From positions 620,001 to 684,000 of the forward strand of contig NZ_JBQKLQ010000001.1 of the NCBI RefSeq assembly GCF_052116145.1: DNA of 64,000 nt, in the 5' to 3' direction. Both the position numbers and the translations under genes were made by a program. The notes under the pieces are model-generated. The model saw only the letters and a list, made by a program, of their open reading frames with translations. It made no database searches and was not told the DNA's origin. Of this stretch, positions 17,697-25,688 are shown one piece after another. Each line of letters begins with the position of its first letter. Positions within the stretch are counted from its first letter, which is position 1. The stretch is from Fundicoccus sp052116145. Lineage in GTDB: Bacteria; Bacillota; Bacilli; Lactobacillales; Aerococcaceae.

Positions 17697-18629
17697 TCAA
17701 ACTCGGTCAATCGGACTGTCATTTACGGCCACTTTTAAGCATTGTTTTAATAAAACTAAATATTCTTCTGCAATCGGTCGTAAACGATGCAGATTGCTCG
17801 TGATAAAGCCGAGCTCAATTTCTTCACTCGACACTAACGGTCTCGCAATAATCGTCTCCCCATTTAAATCAGCATTAATGATTCCAGAACTAATGGTATA
17901 ACCATTTAAGCCAATGGCTAAATTAAATAAGGTCGCTCGATCACTGACTGTAATTGTTTTAGGCGAAGCATGATCCGCCAATACTTCTTCCCAGAAATAA
18001 AAGGAATTATTAGTTCCTTGTTCATAACTGAGTTTTGGATAAGGTAACAAATCCTCTAATTCAATAGAAGCATAAGTTGCCAAAGGATGATTTTTATAGA
18101 TAAACACATGTGGCTTCACTTTAATCAATGAAGTAAAGGTCAATTGATGTTTCTTCAATTCTGCATTGATCACTTGATGATTATAGTGACTGCGATAAAT
18201 TATACCAATCTCACTTTTTAAATTGGCAACATCTTCAATCACTTCATAAGTACGCAGTTCCTTAAGAGAGGCTTGATAGTCCTGATGATCAAAGGCCTTT
18301 AACAAACGGACAAAAGCATCAACAACAAAGGCATAGTGTTGACCTGCCACACTAAATATTTGTTGGGGTGTTTCATCTTCTTTAAAACGTCGATTCAAGA
18401 GATTTATCTGCTCTAATATTTGGCGAGCATAAGATAAAAACTCCTCTCCTTGAGCAGTTAGAGCTACCCCCTTTTGACTGCGATTCAATAAAATCACATT
18501 CATTTCCTCTTCTAATTCTTTAATGGCGTGTGATAAAGACGGCTGAGAAATATATAATTCACTGGCTGCTTGAGTAATAGACGTTGATTCTGCAACCTTA
18601 ACCAAATACTCTAATTGTCTAATCCGCAT
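17697..18629 (-). CDS. LysR-family regulator (MtaR/MetR-like)
   Basis: Transcription factor of 310 residues. The N-terminal winged helix-turn-helix spans about residues 1-60 (MRIRQLEYLVKVAE, then TQAASELYISQPSLSHAIKE). The LysR substrate-binding domain follows from about residue 90. It is divergent from a methionine-synthase-like gene, with a perfect palindrome matching the streptococcal MET-box in the shared 120-nt region. It is therefore inferred to activate methionine synthesis and perhaps control itself. The start follows AAAGGGGGAG. The effector is unknown; homocysteine or O-acetylserine would fit known relatives. Confidence 0.88.
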   Translation of the reverse strand: MRIRQLEYLVKVAESTSITQAASELYISQPSLSHAIKELEEEMNVILLNRSQKGVALTAQGEEFLSYARQILEQINLLNRRFKEDETPQQIFSVAGQHYAFVVDAFVRLLKAFDHQDYQASLKELRTYEVIEDVANLKSEIGIIYRSHYNHQVINAELKKHQLTFTSLIKVKPHVFIYKNHPLATYASIELEDLLPYPKLSYEQGTNNSFYFWEEVLADHASPKTITVSDRATLFNLAIGLNGYTISSGIINADLNGETIIARPLVSSEEIELGFITSNLHRLRPIAEEYLVLLKQCLKVAVNDSPIDRV

Positions 18630-18649
18630 AAAACTCCCCCTTTTTAGTC

Positions 18650-18666
18650 CATAGTTAAAAACTATG
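18650..18666. promoter_or_regulatory. MET-box-like LysR operator
   Basis: Perfect inverted repeat CATAGTTAAAAACTATG between divergent lysR and metE-like genes. It has the ATAGTT/AACTAT arms of the MET-box described for MtaR/MetR-regulated genes in streptococci. A TTGACT hexamer begins four bases after it (18671-18676), placing the box just upstream of a probable -35, as expected for an activator. Confidence 0.65.
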
Positions 18667-18749
18667 AAAGTTGACTTAAAATAGATATTGTTAATAAGTC
18701 TATTTTTATTCTACACTATGAGAAACAAATTAAAAAGGGGTTAACTTTC

Positions 18750-19928
18750 ATGACTGAAACTAAACAAAGAAGCACTCGATTTTTAACGGTAGGCTCACTC
18801 CTACGTCCAGATGATTTATTGGCTTATAAAGCACAAATTGAACATCGTGATGATATTCACTATCCCTTCTATCAGGAATTCGCTGGTTATAAAGAAACGG
18901 AAGATCAAGCAGTAGCAGCTGTCGTCGATCAACAAGTCAAATTGGAATTTCCAGAAATAACGGATGGTGAATTTTCTAAATCACTTTGGCATTTAGACTT
19001 TGTCTGGGGCTTAAAGGGCGTTCGTCGCTACATCGCAGATAAAGGTTACTTTTTTAGAGACCTTGACGAAACTGCTCATTATGAAACGCGTAAAGATATC
19101 GGAATCGAAATTCAAGACAATTTAAGCGGTCATAAACACACCTTTATCGATCATTTTAATCGCTTGAAAGAACAGGCACCAGAAAGTGCCAAACTTAAGC
19201 AGTGTATCCCTTCTCCTTCGCATATTTATGGTGAGTTGAGCATGCGTGAAGGCATTATTGGTGGACAAGTCTATGACACAGATGAAGCCTTTAGACAGGA
19301 TATCGTCAAAGCCTACAAAGAATTTTTAGATGAATTCGCCGCAACTGGCGGAACAATTATTCAATTTGATGACTGCTTGTGGGAATTGTTCGCAGAAGAT
19401 AATCCAAATAGTCCTTTCAATGGTCAAGAGATTGACCAGTCTGCCATGGTTGGTTTGGCGCAAAAATTTATTGATTTAAACAATGAGGTCATTGCTCATG
19501 GCCATTCACTTGGCTTAAAAGTTTATACGCATAATTGTCGAGGGAATTACGACTCACGTAACATGGGCGCTGGGAGCTACAGTGCGATTGCTCATTTGTT
19601 TTTAGAAAAACAAGATTACGATCGATTCTATTTAGAATGGGATGACGAACGAGCAGGTGATTTGAGTGCTTTGGAAGTCTTTAAGCATAAACCAGAAACT
19701 GAAGTGGTAATTGGTCTACTCTCAAGTAAAACAAACACGCTGGAAAACGAAGAAAAAATCAAAGCACAATTAGAAGAAGCAACCCAATATATTTCTAAAG
19801 ACAAACTCTTCTTGTCACATCAATGTGGTTTCGCTTCATGTGATGGTGGTAATGAATTAAGCATTAATGATCAATGGGATAAAATTAAACAAGGACAAGC
19901 GATTGCCTTTGATTTTTGGGGCGAATAA
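18750..19928 (+). CDS. Cobalamin-independent methionine synthase family protein (YxjG/YxjH-like)
   Basis: Predicted homocysteine methyltransferase, corresponding to the C-terminal catalytic half of MetE. The 392-residue length is that of YxjG/YxjH-type proteins. The N-terminal segment FLTVGSLLRPDDL and the DGEFSKSLWHLDF region fit the folate/substrate site. Zinc ligands are suggested by HNC (in YTHNCRGNYD) and the late SHQCGFASC. The start follows AAAAAGGGG. The divergent LysR gene and MET-box-like site support a role in methionine synthesis or homocysteine recycling. The methyl donor is uncertain because the family lacks the N-terminal MetE domain. Confidence 0.85.
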   Translation: MTETKQRSTRFLTVGSLLRPDDLLAYKAQIEHRDDIHYPFYQEFAGYKETEDQAVAAVVDQQVKLEFPEITDGEFSKSLWHLDFVWGLKGVRRYIADKGYFFRDLDETAHYETRKDIGIEIQDNLSGHKHTFIDHFNRLKEQAPESAKLKQCIPSPSHIYGELSMREGIIGGQVYDTDEAFRQDIVKAYKEFLDEFAATGGTIIQFDDCLWELFAEDNPNSPFNGQEIDQSAMVGLAQKFIDLNNEVIAHGHSLGLKVYTHNCRGNYDSRNMGAGSYSAIAHLFLEKQDYDRFYLEWDDERAGDLSALEVFKHKPETEVVIGLLSSKTNTLENEEKIKAQLEEATQYISKDKLFLSHQCGFASCDGGNELSINDQWDKIKQGQAIAFDFWGE

Positions 19929-19937
19929 CATTAGACT

Positions 19938-19974
19938 ATCCATCGAGTGAGCGACGCTTACTCGATGGATTTTT
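19938..19974 (+). terminator. Terminator of the methionine synthase gene
   Basis: ATCCATCGAGTGAGC pairs with GCTTACTCGATGGAT almost without mismatch (one G-T pair), followed by TTTT. Confidence 0.8.
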
Positions 19975-20234
19975 GTAAGATAAAGGATCATACATTTTAC
20001 GAAAAATCGCTTCCAGCTCTATTTCGTCCATCGAATGGATACAATGCATAACGGACCAGATGATTCTCTAGTTACATTCCATTCTAATTGTCTAAGATAG
20101 AAGTAATATACTGAACAGAAAAATTTATACAGGCTGAAAATGCATCGTTATATATGATTCACTCACCCAATAGTACTAGCTAATAAACGCTTAACTCATC
20201 GATTTTGTTTAAAGTGTTGGCTCAAGTCAAAAAT
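19975..20234. other. Intergenic region between convergent genes
   Basis: No supported gene. A 37-codon minus-strand frame (MHCIHSMDEIELEAIFRK...) overlaps the metE terminator and lacks a ribosome binding site; it may be a remnant. Confidence 0.25.
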
Positions 20235-20276
20235 ACACCACCAGAAAGAGAGTTTTCATTCTCTTTCTGGTGGTGT
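20235..20276. terminator. Terminator of pepF
   Basis: A 17-bp perfect stem ACACCACCAGAAAGAGA/TCTCTTTCTGGTGGTGT with an 8-nt loop. A/T-rich flanks on both sides allow function in both directions. Confidence 0.8.
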
Positions 20277-20301
20277 TTTATATTCAATTTATAACACTCG
20301 T

Positions 20302-22038
20302 TTAATGACTTGTTAATTCAATAAATTGATCCACATAATCATCAATTCCCTGAAGAGCCATTCTCCAGAAATCAACGTTCGTCACATCAATATCCATGAC
20401 CGCTGCTGTTTCTTCAACGGATGCGACTGTCGTTTTAGTTAACAATTCACCATATTGCTCGACAAAATTTTCAGGTTCTCGTAAATAACGCTCATATAAG
20501 CCACGTGAGAACAAGCCTCCGAAAGCGTAAGGGAAGTTGTAAAAACTTAAGCCAGATGAATAATAATGAGACTTATTAATCCACATATAAGGATGCAAGG
20601 TGTTTTCATCTAAGCCATCACCATAAGCTTCTTTTTGAGCGTTTAACATTAAATCTGCCAATTGTGGTGCAAACATAAAGCTTGCTTGACGCTTATCGAA
20701 GACAGCCGTTTCAAACAAGTAACGTGAATAAATATCCACGATAATTTGTGTCACATCTTGTAGGTATTGTTCAATGACCGCTACTTTTTCATCATCAGTA
20801 GCCGCTTCAGCTAGTAAATGATTGATCAGGATCGCTTCATTAAACGTTGAGGCTGTTTCTGCCACTGGCATTGAATAACTCCAGTTTAACGGACGATGTG
20901 ATTGGATTTTAGTTCCGTGATAAGCATGCCCTAACTCGTGAGCGATTGTTAAGACGTTATTTAATGTACCGTCAAAGTTTAACATGATTCTTGATTGACT
21001 AATAAACGGTAGATTAGCACAAAAAGCACCACCACGTTTACCTTTACGAGGATAGAAATCCATGTAGTTTTTTTCATAGAATGCTGCGGTCATTTCTGCT
21101 AAATCAGGCGCGAATTGAGAGAACTTATCCACTAAATAAGTTTTCGTTTCTTCAACCGTAAAAGTTTGACTTGATTCGCCCATTGGTGCGAATAAATCGT
21201 AAAATGGCAGACCATCTTTATGTCCTAACACACGCGCTTTATGTTTAAGGTAACGGCGGAAAGTTGGTAAAGATTCTTTAATCGCCGTTAATAATGCATC
21301 TAACGTTTCTTCGCTCATTCGCGATTGAATTAATGTCTGCTCTAATGGACTCGAATAACCACGCATTTCACTGACATCTAACACTTGTGATTTTATATTA
21401 TTCAATGAGAAAGCTATAGGATCTTTCAATTGATCATATAAAGCCAATTCCACCTGATACGCTTCACGTCTGACGTCTGCTTCTTTTGCATAAGCCAAGT
21501 TACGTAATTCACTTAAGGTTTTATTTTCGCCACGAAAGTCCGTTTCAGCTTGAGACGTTAAAAAACCTTGCAAACTTGACCAAGCTTGCCCAGCTGAACG
21601 TCCTATTTTTGAAAGAGCTTCTTCAACTTCGTCACTTAATAAGTATTGGTGATGTTTCTTCATTTCTTTCAGATAAAAATCATAGTCTGCTAATTCAGGG
21701 TCCTGACTGGTATCAACAGTTATATCACCTAAAAAGCGATTCGTTTGTGCTTGTAATTTCGTTAACTGATTTAAGCGATTCGAAAGAACATTCTGGTAGT
21801 TAGTACTTTCTTCATCGGTTGCCTTGGTTGATAAATTTAAAGAAATGAAAGCTGATAAACGACGTGCCGTAATATACAATCTTTCTTTAACATCAATTAC
21901 AGCTTTGACTGACTCTATCGTATCTTCCAAAGTTAAAACTGCCATCTCATCTTTAAAACCAGCTAACGAAGCTAAATCTTGTTGAAATGCCTCACTTTCA
22001 TAGCTAGAATATAAATCATCTAATTGCCATTCGTACAT
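20302..22038 (-). CDS. pepF: Oligoendopeptidase F family M3 metallopeptidase
   Basis: Cytoplasmic zinc endopeptidase that trims oligopeptides. The 578-residue protein has the M3 zinc motif HELGHAYHG in the middle, the third ligand Glu in ETASTFNEA about 26 residues later, and the typical late HYYSSGLSFYNFPYAFG segment. It is a bit shorter than classical PepF (about 600 residues), close to the M3B group found in lactobacilli. The start follows AAAGGAG. It lies about 100 nt downstream of a LivJ-like binding-protein gene, with a hairpin between them, so readthrough from the branched-chain amino acid unit is possible but not certain. Confidence 0.9.
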   Translation of the reverse strand: MYEWQLDDLYSSYESEAFQQDLASLAGFKDEMAVLTLEDTIESVKAVIDVKERLYITARRLSAFISLNLSTKATDEESTNYQNVLSNRLNQLTKLQAQTNRFLGDITVDTSQDPELADYDFYLKEMKKHHQYLLSDEVEEALSKIGRSAGQAWSSLQGFLTSQAETDFRGENKTLSELRNLAYAKEADVRREAYQVELALYDQLKDPIAFSLNNIKSQVLDVSEMRGYSSPLEQTLIQSRMSEETLDALLTAIKESLPTFRRYLKHKARVLGHKDGLPFYDLFAPMGESSQTFTVEETKTYLVDKFSQFAPDLAEMTAAFYEKNYMDFYPRKGKRGGAFCANLPFISQSRIMLNFDGTLNNVLTIAHELGHAYHGTKIQSHRPLNWSYSMPVAETASTFNEAILINHLLAEAATDDEKVAVIEQYLQDVTQIIVDIYSRYLFETAVFDKRQASFMFAPQLADLMLNAQKEAYGDGLDENTLHPYMWINKSHYYSSGLSFYNFPYAFGGLFSRGLYERYLREPENFVEQYGELLTKTTVASVEETAAVMDIDVTNVDFWRMALQGIDDYVDQFIELTSH

Positions 22039-22087
22039 TAAACCGCTCCTTTAAACATAATACCTTCTATTATAATCCTGTTCATGC

Positions 22088-22126
22088 AAAAATACAAAGT
22101 ACACCTCTCTTGTGAAAGGTGCACTT
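22088..22126 (-). terminator. Probable terminator between the livJ-like gene and pepF
   Basis: On the minus strand AAGTGCACCTTTC pairs with GAGAGGTGTACTT around loop ACAA, with TGTATTTTT behind it. The T tract is weak. Confidence 0.5.
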
Positions 22127-22138
22127 GTTAAGTAACGC

Positions 22139-23323
22139 TTATTCTACCACGACTTCTTGGGCATTAACGACTGCGCCTGCTTCTAAAGTTACCATGATAG
22201 CTGGTTTGACTGGGTTGTGCTCCTCATTGATTGAGAAGGTTCCTGTGACACCTACGAAATCAACCGTTTCAGCTAAAGCTTGACTGATTGCTTCTGGATC
22301 GGTAGATCCTGCTCTTTCAATTCCATCTACAAGGAAAGAAATCGCATCATAACCTAAGGCTGCAAATGTATCCGGGGCTTTACCAAATTTTTCCTCGTAA
22401 GCTTCAGCAAAGGCTACTGACGCTTCGTTTTCTAAAGAGGCATCATAATGTGTTGTATAATGAACATCGTAGGTATTCTCTGCACCTGCTAATTCAACAA
22501 AAGTATCACTTGCATAACCATCTGCTCCAACTACTGGTTGAGTAATGCCTAATTCACGGAAAGCTTTTACAAGTAAGCCAGTCTCAGTATAATAACCAGG
22601 CATGTAGATTGCATCGTACTCATAACTTAATGCTTTCGTTGCTAATGCTGTGAAATCTGTATCTCCTGAAGAATAAGCTTCTGTTGCCACCACTTCTCCG
22701 CCTAAACTTTCATATTGCTTAACAAAGGCATCGGCTAATCCTTGTGAATAATCTAAGGCATTATCAACGACTAACAATGTCTTCTTAGCCTCTAAAGTAT
22801 CATGTACATAAACCGCCCCTGCTGTTCCTTGATAAGAATCTTCATAAGCTGTTCTAAATAAGTTCGTAACCGCCACACCATCCGCGTTAAGCGTTAAACC
22901 ATCTCCAGTTGTTGCGGGTAAAACCGTTGGTTTACTGGATGTTTCGATTACAGGCTTAGCTGCATTGACTACACCAGATGCGTTGGGACCTAAGTTTGCG
23001 ACAACCCTATCGTCATCCGCTAAACGTGTTTGTAAAGAGACGCCTTCTGTTGTGTCAGTTTTATTGTCCAAGACTAACAATTCTAAGGGACGACCATCAA
23101 GAACGCCTCCTGAAGCATTGACTTGTTCAACGAATAATTCAAAAGCTTCAACAGCTGGGACACTATAAGGAGCTGCTGCACCCGTTAACTCTAAGTTCAC
23201 ACCTAATAATAATGACTCGCCAGTTGCCTCTTGAGCTGAAACGCTCCCGGATAATGGTGCCAAAACTGTCCCTGCAAGGGCTAAACTGGTTAATAATAAT
23301 GTTTTTAATTTAGAATGTTTCAT
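22139..23323 (-). CDS. LivJ-like extracellular amino-acid-binding protein
   Basis: Periplasmic-binding-protein type I fold (Peripla_BP_6) of 394 residues. A signal peptide ends near SVSAQ at about residue 30. There is no lipobox Cys, which is odd for a Gram-positive binding protein that must stay at the cell surface. The binding core begins LLLGVNLELTGAAAPYSVPAVEAFELF, as in branched-chain amino acid receptors. No permease or ATPase gene is adjacent, so it is an orphan receptor here. It is the third gene behind the Ile-sensing attenuator, which suggests a branched-chain amino or oxo acid ligand. Confidence 0.82.
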   Translation of the reverse strand: MKHSKLKTLLLTSLALAGTVLAPLSGSVSAQEATGESLLLGVNLELTGAAAPYSVPAVEAFELFVEQVNASGGVLDGRPLELLVLDNKTDTTEGVSLQTRLADDDRVVANLGPNASGVVNAAKPVIETSSKPTVLPATTGDGLTLNADGVAVTNLFRTAYEDSYQGTAGAVYVHDTLEAKKTLLVVDNALDYSQGLADAFVKQYESLGGEVVATEAYSSGDTDFTALATKALSYEYDAIYMPGYYTETGLLVKAFRELGITQPVVGADGYASDTFVELAGAENTYDVHYTTHYDASLENEASVAFAEAYEEKFGKAPDTFAALGYDAISFLVDGIERAGSTDPEAISQALAETVDFVGVTGTFSINEEHNPVKPAIMVTLEAGAVVNAQEVVVE

Positions 23324-23364
23324 AATAATTTCTCCTTTTTATGTATGTATAGTTGTTTAGTAAC

Positions 23365-24114
23365 TTACGGTTTGACTACTAAAGTGACGTCACCTAGACC
23401 AGTGTATTTAGCTGTATACGTTCCGGCTACTAAGCGTTCTGGTAAAACAAATGTTCCAGAAGAAACAAAACGACCTGCTGTTAACTTTTCTCCATTAGCT
23501 TCTAGTGCTTGGGCTAACCATTGGACTGAATTAACAGGATGTCCTAGCACTTCTGATGAATGCCCGCGTTTTACTTCTTTTCCATCCAAATACAAAACAC
23601 CTTCCACGTCTGCCAATTGCTCATAGCTATACTTTTCTGCTTCTCCCCATGCTAGTGCACCATTGACCGCACCATCTGCGATAACTTCGTAAAAAGTCGT
23701 CTTGGGGAACCAATCATCATAACGACCATCTGGAACTTCTAAACCTGGTGCAACACGACATTTGTTCATTACTTCTTCTTTTGAATCGGATCCGTTAACT
23801 GTTTCATCCACTAAAAAAACTAACTCCACTTCAACAAGCGGTTCATTGTAATCGCTCAATGATAAAGACTGTTTGAACGTCACGTCGGTCATTTGGCCAT
23901 ATAATGGCGTATCACTTTTAAATAAATCTTGTGTTTCTTGACTCGTTAAACTAATTTTATAACCTTGATGTTGCTCACCATTGGCCTCTTTTAAAGCTAA
24001 AACCTCGTTTTGGACTTGGTAAGCATGTTCACGACTTGTGAGCGTTAAAGAACCTTTTTCTAGTGGTTGGTTATTCTGATAAGCTTTGAATAATTTTTCT
24101 GCTGGATTTGTCAT
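23365..24114 (-). CDS. 2-oxo-acid hydratase/FAH-superfamily protein (MhpD-like)
   Basis: Cytoplasmic enzyme of 249 residues in the 2-keto-4-pentenoate hydratase / fumarylacetoacetase fold. The metal-site segment is EVELVFLVD, a GYKISL motif lies near the N-terminus (about residue 46), and a VNSVQWLAQALEANG helix and FVSSGTF strand fit the family. It lies 40 nt downstream of ilvE and 41 nt upstream of a binding-protein gene, so it belongs to the attenuated unit. Aromatic meta-cleavage genes, its classic partners, are absent. A role on branched-chain-derived oxo acids is an inference only. Confidence 0.75.
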   Translation of the reverse strand: MTNPAEKLFKAYQNNQPLEKGSLTLTSREHAYQVQNEVLALKEANGEQHQGYKISLTSQETQDLFKSDTPLYGQMTDVTFKQSLSLSDYNEPLVEVELVFLVDETVNGSDSKEEVMNKCRVAPGLEVPDGRYDDWFPKTTFYEVIADGAVNGALAWGEAEKYSYEQLADVEGVLYLDGKEVKRGHSSEVLGHPVNSVQWLAQALEANGEKLTAGRFVSSGTFVLPERLVAGTYTAKYTGLGDVTLVVKP

Positions 24115-24154
24115 GGAATCTTCCTTTCTGCTGAACTTTAGTTGTTACGTCTAA

Positions 24155-25198
24155 TTAATTATCTAATGGAACTTTTTGGATCCAACCTTCTGGTGCAGGC
24201 TTATCACCAAATTGAATGCCCACTAATTCTTCATATAAAGCTTTCGTTAATGGCCCAGTCTGTGTTTCAGAGTGGAAGACATGTTTTTGATTATTATAAG
24301 TAATACTTCCTACCGGTGTGATGACTGCTGCTGTCCCCATCGCGCCTGCTTCTTTAAATTGGTCTAACTGATTTAAGTAAACATCCCCTTCTAATGTGCC
24401 AAGTCCTAAGCGTTCTTTGGCTAAGTAAAGTAGAGAGTACTTGGTAATACTTGGTAAAATTGAAGGTGACTTTGGTGTCACAAAAACATTGTCATGCGTA
24501 ATTCCAAAGAAGTTTGCTGAACCAACTTCTTCAATCTTTGTATGAGTAGCTGGATCTAGAAAAATAGCATCCGCAAATTGCTTAGCACGCGCTTCTTTTC
24601 CTGCTTGAAAACTTGAGGCGTAATTTCCACCGACTTTAGCGGCGCCTGTTCCTCTTGGTGCGGCTCGGTCATAATCACTGACCATAAAGTTTGCCGGTTG
24701 TAAGCCTCCTTTGAAGTAAGGTCCAACTGGTGTCACATAAATACCAAAAACGGCCTCTGGACCTGGACCTACTCCGACTACAGCACCACTACCAAACAAG
24801 AAAGGTCTTAAATATAACGTAGCGCCCGTTGCGTAAGGTGGTACCCATTCTTCATTAGCTTGTACAACAGCTTTAGCGGCAGCCACAAAATCTTCGACCG
24901 GATAAGGCGGTAACATCACTTGGTCGGCTGAACGCATCATTCGCTCACCATTTTGATCAGGTCTAAACAGCTGAACACTTCCATCTTTCGTACGATACGC
25001 TTTTAAACCTTCAAAACATTGCTGACCTAAATGTAAAGCAGGTGATGCGTGACTAATTGTCACTGTATTCTCCGTCGTAATCTCTCCTGCGCTCCATTGA
25101 CCCTCTTTGAAGTGGGCTCGAAATGCTTTTCCTGTTTCTATATAGTCAAAGCCTAAAGTTTCCCAATTTAAATCTGCCGGTGTTAATCTACTTGTCAT
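24155..25198 (-). CDS. ilvE: Branched-chain amino acid aminotransferase
   Basis: Pyridoxal-phosphate enzyme interconverting Ile, Leu and Val with their 2-oxo acids in the cytoplasm. The 347-residue length and order fit BCAT type II: GQQCFEGLKAY near the N-terminus, YLRPFLFGSG, the PLP-lysine region GAAKVGGNYASS, then KIEEVGSANFFG and a TAVITPVG segment. The start follows a strong GGAGG. A 300-nt transcribed leader with an Ile-rich peptide precedes it, which indicates regulation by charged tRNA-Ile supply. It leads a unit with a hydratase-like enzyme and a LivJ-like receptor. Confidence 0.93.
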   Translation of the reverse strand: MTSRLTPADLNWETLGFDYIETGKAFRAHFKEGQWSAGEITTENTVTISHASPALHLGQQCFEGLKAYRTKDGSVQLFRPDQNGERMMRSADQVMLPPYPVEDFVAAAKAVVQANEEWVPPYATGATLYLRPFLFGSGAVVGVGPGPEAVFGIYVTPVGPYFKGGLQPANFMVSDYDRAAPRGTGAAKVGGNYASSFQAGKEARAKQFADAIFLDPATHTKIEEVGSANFFGITHDNVFVTPKSPSILPSITKYSLLYLAKERLGLGTLEGDVYLNQLDQFKEAGAMGTAAVITPVGSITYNNQKHVFHSETQTGPLTKALYEELVGIQFGDKPAPEGWIQKVPLDN

Positions 25199-25223
25199 TG
25201 TCTGTCATCCTCCATTTCAAAAT

Positions 25224-25267
25224 AAAAAAAGCCTATTTAGATTAAAGAAAATAATCTAAACAGGCTT
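25224..25267 (-). terminator. Attenuator terminator of the ilvE leader
   Basis: On the minus strand AAGCCTGTTTAGATTA pairs with TAATCTAAATAGGCTT (one mismatch), followed by a U-rich tract (A run at plus 24-30 of this interval). It lies between leader peptide and ilvE. Its TAATCTAAAC-complementary arm can pair instead with 25307-25316. Confidence 0.85.
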
Positions 25268-25306
25268 AAAAAAAACCGTATATTAAAAGAGAGCTGCACG
25301 CTACCC

Positions 25307-25408
25307 GTTTAGATTATTAGTCTATACGAGCAACACAAAATCTTAGCACGTATAGATACAAACTGAAAAGTTTTTTCGTGTTTGTATCTATACTGCGGAT
25401 ACAAACAC
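25307..25408 (-). promoter_or_regulatory. Alternative-stem cascade of the ilvE attenuator
   Basis: Successive segments can pair in exclusive ways (plus coordinates). Segments 25378-25388 and 25398-25408 form an 11-bp stem that overlaps the leader stop codon. Segments 25350-25363 and 25380-25393 form a perfect 14-bp stem. Segments 25322-25328 and 25349-25355 form a 7-bp stem. Segment 25307-25316 is perfectly complementary to the proximal arm of the terminator (25252-25261), so it is an anti-terminator. Confidence 0.75.
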
Positions 25409-25470
25409 TATCTAATAATGCTAATAATAATTGTTACATATTGAACTGTGTTTGAATTAAATTGTGTCAT
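25408..25470 (-). CDS. Ile-rich leader peptide of the ilvE attenuator
   Basis: A 20-codon peptide, MTQFNSNTVQYVTIIISIIR, with five ATT isoleucine codons among the last seven and two valines just before. It starts at ATG 25470, eight bases after GGAG; an ATG two codons upstream (25476) is too close to that site. It overlaps the first stem of the attenuator, so ribosome stalling at Ile codons would expose downstream pairing. It is about 35 nt from the predicted transcription start. Confidence 0.8.
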   Translation of the reverse strand: MTQFNSNTVQYVTIIISIIR

Positions 25471-25501
25471 GTTCATCGCTCCAAATCTCTTTGATAAAAA
25501 C

Positions 25502-25530
25502 ATCTTAACAAGCAACAAATTAAAAGTCAA
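25502..25530 (-). promoter_or_regulatory. Promoter of the ilvE unit
   Basis: On the minus strand TTGACT (plus 25525-25530), 17-nt spacing, TAAGAT (plus 25502-25507). It is the only good promoter upstream of the leader peptide. Confidence 0.6.
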
Positions 25531-25688
25531 CACAATCCTCTAATTATTTTTTAATTAATCGCACATTTCATAAAAAAAGCACCTGATAAAACAACCTTTC
25601 AGCGACCTAGATGTGTTATTGCTCCTATTTGGTCAACTAATTTTTTATTAAATGAGTGTCTGTTAAGTAAATGTGTATTTTCTAATAT

